From contig CM055075.1 of the NCBI GenBank assembly GCA_029204045.2, forward strand, positions 27,452,613 to 27,516,612: DNA of 64,000 nucleotides, given 5' to 3'. The notes below the pieces were generated by a model. It was not told the origin of the DNA, ran no database searches, and saw only the letters and a list, made by a program, of their open reading frames with translations. Origin of the DNA: Tillandsia leiboldiana (lineage: Eukaryota; Streptophyta; Magnoliopsida; Poales; Bromeliaceae). Positions 61,114 through 64,000 of this stretch are shown one piece after another. A program made the translations under genes and the position numbers. Numbering within the stretch: the stretch's first letter is position 1; each line of letters begins with the position of its first letter.

Positions 61114-63768
61114 TTACATGAGGATTCCGGCAACATTATCGAGTGCCCTCTTCACAATCTTGAATTTGCTGGCTAAAGGCTTTTCCATGCTTGCGGCGAC
61201 AACATACAGCTTCATGAAGAAGACGAGGCTGCCCCTCAGCATCTCAAGCTCTGGGAGTGCAGCTATGCGGGTGAAGACGTTCCATACGAGGGCGTCGTCG
61301 CTGTTTTCGAAGATGGACTCGAACAGCATTCGGAAATGCATGATCCTTTTAGGGGTCAGATTCGCGGGGTTGGCTAGATCTACCGTCTTCAGGATAGCAA
61401 GGGAGAGCGAGAAGCTCGCGAGCATCTCCGCGACGAATCTCGCGAGGTTCATGGAATGGTTCAGCTCCATTGTGTCGAGTTCTTTAAAGTGATCCCATAG
61501 GCAATACTGAAGTAATAGAACAGAAAGAGAACAGATGAGAAACTGTGGAACAAGCAGCTAAATATTATTTCTAGCATCTTCTATTTCTTGAAAAAGAACC
61601 AGCGAACGTGGTTTGGTTCAATAATCTATGTAGATGCTATTCTGGCCTTAACGTACAGCAAAAAGGGACGGGGGGAACTCCTCTTAGATGTTCATGTGAG
61701 GATGTTCCACATGCCGCAAAACAAAATCAACCCACCCCATTTTCATTATATTTTTCTCATTGATAGTTAGGTAGGTTGCTTCATTGAAAGCATAAATCGG
61801 ATGAAGAGCTCTAACACCTCGTCATAGTATATCTTGCACATCATACAACAAACTCTACAACAAAATATGGATATAATCATCTACAGAAGAAGAGAAAAAA
61901 AAAAAAAATCATCTCACCTGTAAGCTGAACTTGTGATTTTTGTCATGACTACATAACTTAGAAGCCAATACGGTATAGTACTTGTTAAACATCTTTTCGT
62001 GCAAACAGCAATCGACAAGGACCCTCATAATTTCCCGATCCTGTGTTCCGACAAAAAAGAAATTAGAGGCACAATACCAATAGAGTGAATAACCGACAAG
62101 GGTTGATTATAAGGGGAAAAAAATTAAAAGAAAAAAGTGCATATATACCTGCTTCCCAGAAAGATCCAGTCTCAGGAGCTTCTCGAAAGCATCAACATAG
62201 TCTTCTCCGCTCATAATTATGCAAAAGATTGCCCGTCGTAGGTCAGTATTCATCCTCTGAGCGGCCGCAAGCTGAACCAACTTTTGTGCTTCCAAAACCT
62301 CCATGTTGATTGTAGTTGCCATATCATCGATATTTTCCGTCGTGGGAGCTACATCCCCGGACAACCACCACTGCCCTTTCTTCTCTGGGTCGAGGAGTTT
62401 GCTCCACTTGAGCCCACGCAAGAGGATATCTTCTGCTCTTAGCTGCAGAAACCGAAAGAATCATTTGTAGTGTTTTTGCCCTAAAGATGAAATTTCACAT
62501 CCAACTAGTTCTAGAAGAGGCTGCACAGTATTATTCTAGACCATTAATTTGCGCCAAAAATGGTATCAAGTACCTAAGAGTTCGAGCAACATTTTGAAAA
62601 AAAAAATAAAAAAAAGCGGGCCAGAAGCAAAATATGAAGAATTGGACTCGGATTTACTTGGACTATTCATGATACAGTGAAAAGAAATTTAAGATGAAAA
62701 GTAACAAATTATTGATCGCATGGACCTTTTGTAGCCATTTCTTCAACCGTGTATGATGCGAGGGTTCCTCTTTAGGCCTTCTTTTGTTGTTCTTAATATC
62801 ACAAATTGTCTCGAGCATGAATTCCATCTGCACATAAGTTAAGCCAGAAAATTATGAACAAGTTTCAGAGAAGCAGCAGTTTGAAAAAAGGAGTAGAGAT
62901 ATAAGGAGATTACTCTTTTACTATTTATGTTCAGATTCCCGTCTTGTTTGCCTTCAGAATAAGATTTCAACACATTTACTCTATTCTGATTGCTAAGGAC
63001 AAAATCTTTCATGGCGCTAGGATCATCACCCCTGAGTTTCATTCCGCAACCTGTTCAGGTCAAAAGAAAACTATTTACAGCCTTTACAAGTCTAGTTTAG
63101 GTTATATCAAGAGGAGATCATAACCAATACTGAAATTTCAAGTTACAGCGACAATCGTGAACCAAAGTTATCAAGAACATACACTGTAAGATAGTCACGA
63201 TTGTAGCGACATCCAACTCCGTCAACCGCTCACTCAACTCCGAAAGGAGGTCATATATAAGATCACTGCACACAAGGCCAAAGGGATGTTAGAAAAGGGA
63301 AAAGGAAAAGGATAGCTCAAATATCACATATTCAAAAGCAAAGAATCTAGTTGTACCGAGTACAACCGATATTGATTCCTCGCGAGTAGGCATACGGACA
63401 TATAACTAAAAAATAGGCAGCCAAAGAAAAATAGTAGTTGTGTCGTCAAACCTCGAACAAGCACCAAATATGCACAAATATGACAATAGTAAGGTGAGAT
63501 TCCGCAAAGATAGGCTGTCTTCCTTCGAGTATTCATCCTAAAAGACAAATGGAAGAGCGAATCAGGAAAAGTTCGAAACTTATTTTTTCGAAAAACCATT
63601 GAAAGTCATAATAGCTGTAAATACTCAAAACAGAGGTTGATGATTATCATGGTACGTTTCAGCTATACCTCGAATGATTTAGCAAGGGAAGCAAGGAGCT
63701 TCGCGCTGAAGTCAACCCCGACTAAACATGCCATACCTGAAACAAAAGCTGCAAATACAGCTGCGTAC
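61114..63768 (-). CDS. NOM1/SGD1-type nucleolar MIF4G-MA3 protein, C-terminal part (gene continues beyond the right edge)
   Basis: Eight exons are visible: 63768-63669, 63537-63452, 63265-63183, 63050-62914, 62827-62726, 62442-62149, 62040-61918 and 61506-61114. All are GT-AG and the joined frame is open for about 439 residues to TAA. The first exons belong to the C-terminal half of the MIF4G domain (FVSGMACLVGVDFSAKLLAS, IYDLLSELSERLTELDVATI, LQCCGMKLRGDDP). Next comes a basic linker (KNNKRRPKEEP) and the WWLSGD segment. The MA3 domain follows (QRMNTDLRRAIFCIIMSGED, VDCCLHEKMFNKYYTVLAS). The protein ends SKFKIVKRALDNVAGILM. Family members (yeast Sgd1, human NOM1) act in the nucleolus in small-subunit ribosome biogenesis. 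The start and the N-terminal exons lie beyond 64000; 63769-64000 appears to be intron. Confidence 0.93.
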
Positions 63769-64000
63769 CTACAGAGAGAAAAAAGTATCCGTGTTATTGC
63801 TATGATTGCAAACTGGGTATACTAGCTACTAGTCTGGTAAGAAATACTTGATACAATGAATAGAAGCATTTCCTCGTGAATGAAAGAAAAATCATATCAT
63901 CTAATAATTTGATCAAAGAGATTTAGTGACTCGTGTAATTATTAAATAACTTTATGATTAAATAAAAAAAACCAGACCAATACACAAATTATATGAACAA

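Noticed and set aside
61043..61492. A 149-aa plus-strand frame
   Set aside because: Antisense to the last exon of the NOM1-like gene, which is strongly supported by its MA3 domain and splice sites.

Overview
This window is plant nuclear DNA. It has spliced genes with GT-AG introns, long AT-rich intergenic stretches, many (TA)n and (GA)n microsatellites, and dense small DNA transposons. The very GC-rich 5' ends of two genes (a DUF620 gene and an aspartyl protease) suggest a monocot, perhaps a non-grass commelinid; that placement is inference. No bacterial or organellar genes, tRNAs or rRNAs were seen.

Five cellular genes can be modelled. (1) 3678-5654, minus: a DUF620 protein, 3 exons, 522 aa. 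(2) 45743-46925, plus: a Snakin-1/GASA-type cysteine-rich peptide, 2 exons, 90 aa. (3) 47930-53924, minus: a membrane-anchored nepenthesin-like aspartyl protease, 12 exons, 650 aa. (4) 54904-58065, minus, with a 5' leader exon near 59.0-59.2 kb: a FRIGIDA-like protein, 3 coding exons, 589 aa. (5) 61114-63768, minus, running off the right edge: the C-terminal part of a NOM1/SGD1-type MIF4G-MA3 nucleolar protein. Genes 2-5 form a gene-rich right third. The GASA gene converges on the protease, and genes 3-5 are in the same direction. The genes have unrelated roles (secreted peptide, proteolysis, flowering/transcription, ribosome biogenesis), so no shared pathway is implied.

The centre (about 12.7-45.4 kb) is a nested transposon landscape. 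A Mutator-type element with matching ends at 14156 and 31198 and a perfect 9-bp target duplication carries a GC-rich, exon-like host fragment (a Pack-MULE). Into that fragment, at the fifth codon after its ATG, went a 15,985-bp TG...CA LTR-type element (14519-30503) with a perfect 5-bp target duplication. That element has no recognisable gag or pol. Its 5' part is a tandem array of 3.92-kb units, and each unit contains a 180-bp-arm inverted repeat able to fold into a long hairpin. A second Pack-MULE-like element (33574-34400, 9-bp duplication) sits inside a microsatellite-anchored MITE. A MULE MITE (12796-13172) sits inside a CACTA-type MITE (12778-13421).

Between 35 and 45 kb there are seven close copies of one MITE (six of exactly 172 bp, most with visible 9-bp target duplications) and one diverged copy. 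There are also three families of Micron-like elements bounded by (TA)n/(GA)n tracts, and five CACTA-type MITEs of about 258 bp in the window as a whole. The left 14 kb outside the DUF620 gene is mostly AT-rich DNA with simple repeats and no gene I can support. All splice sites were read by eye from GT/AG signals, frame continuity and remembered family similarity; no database search was possible.
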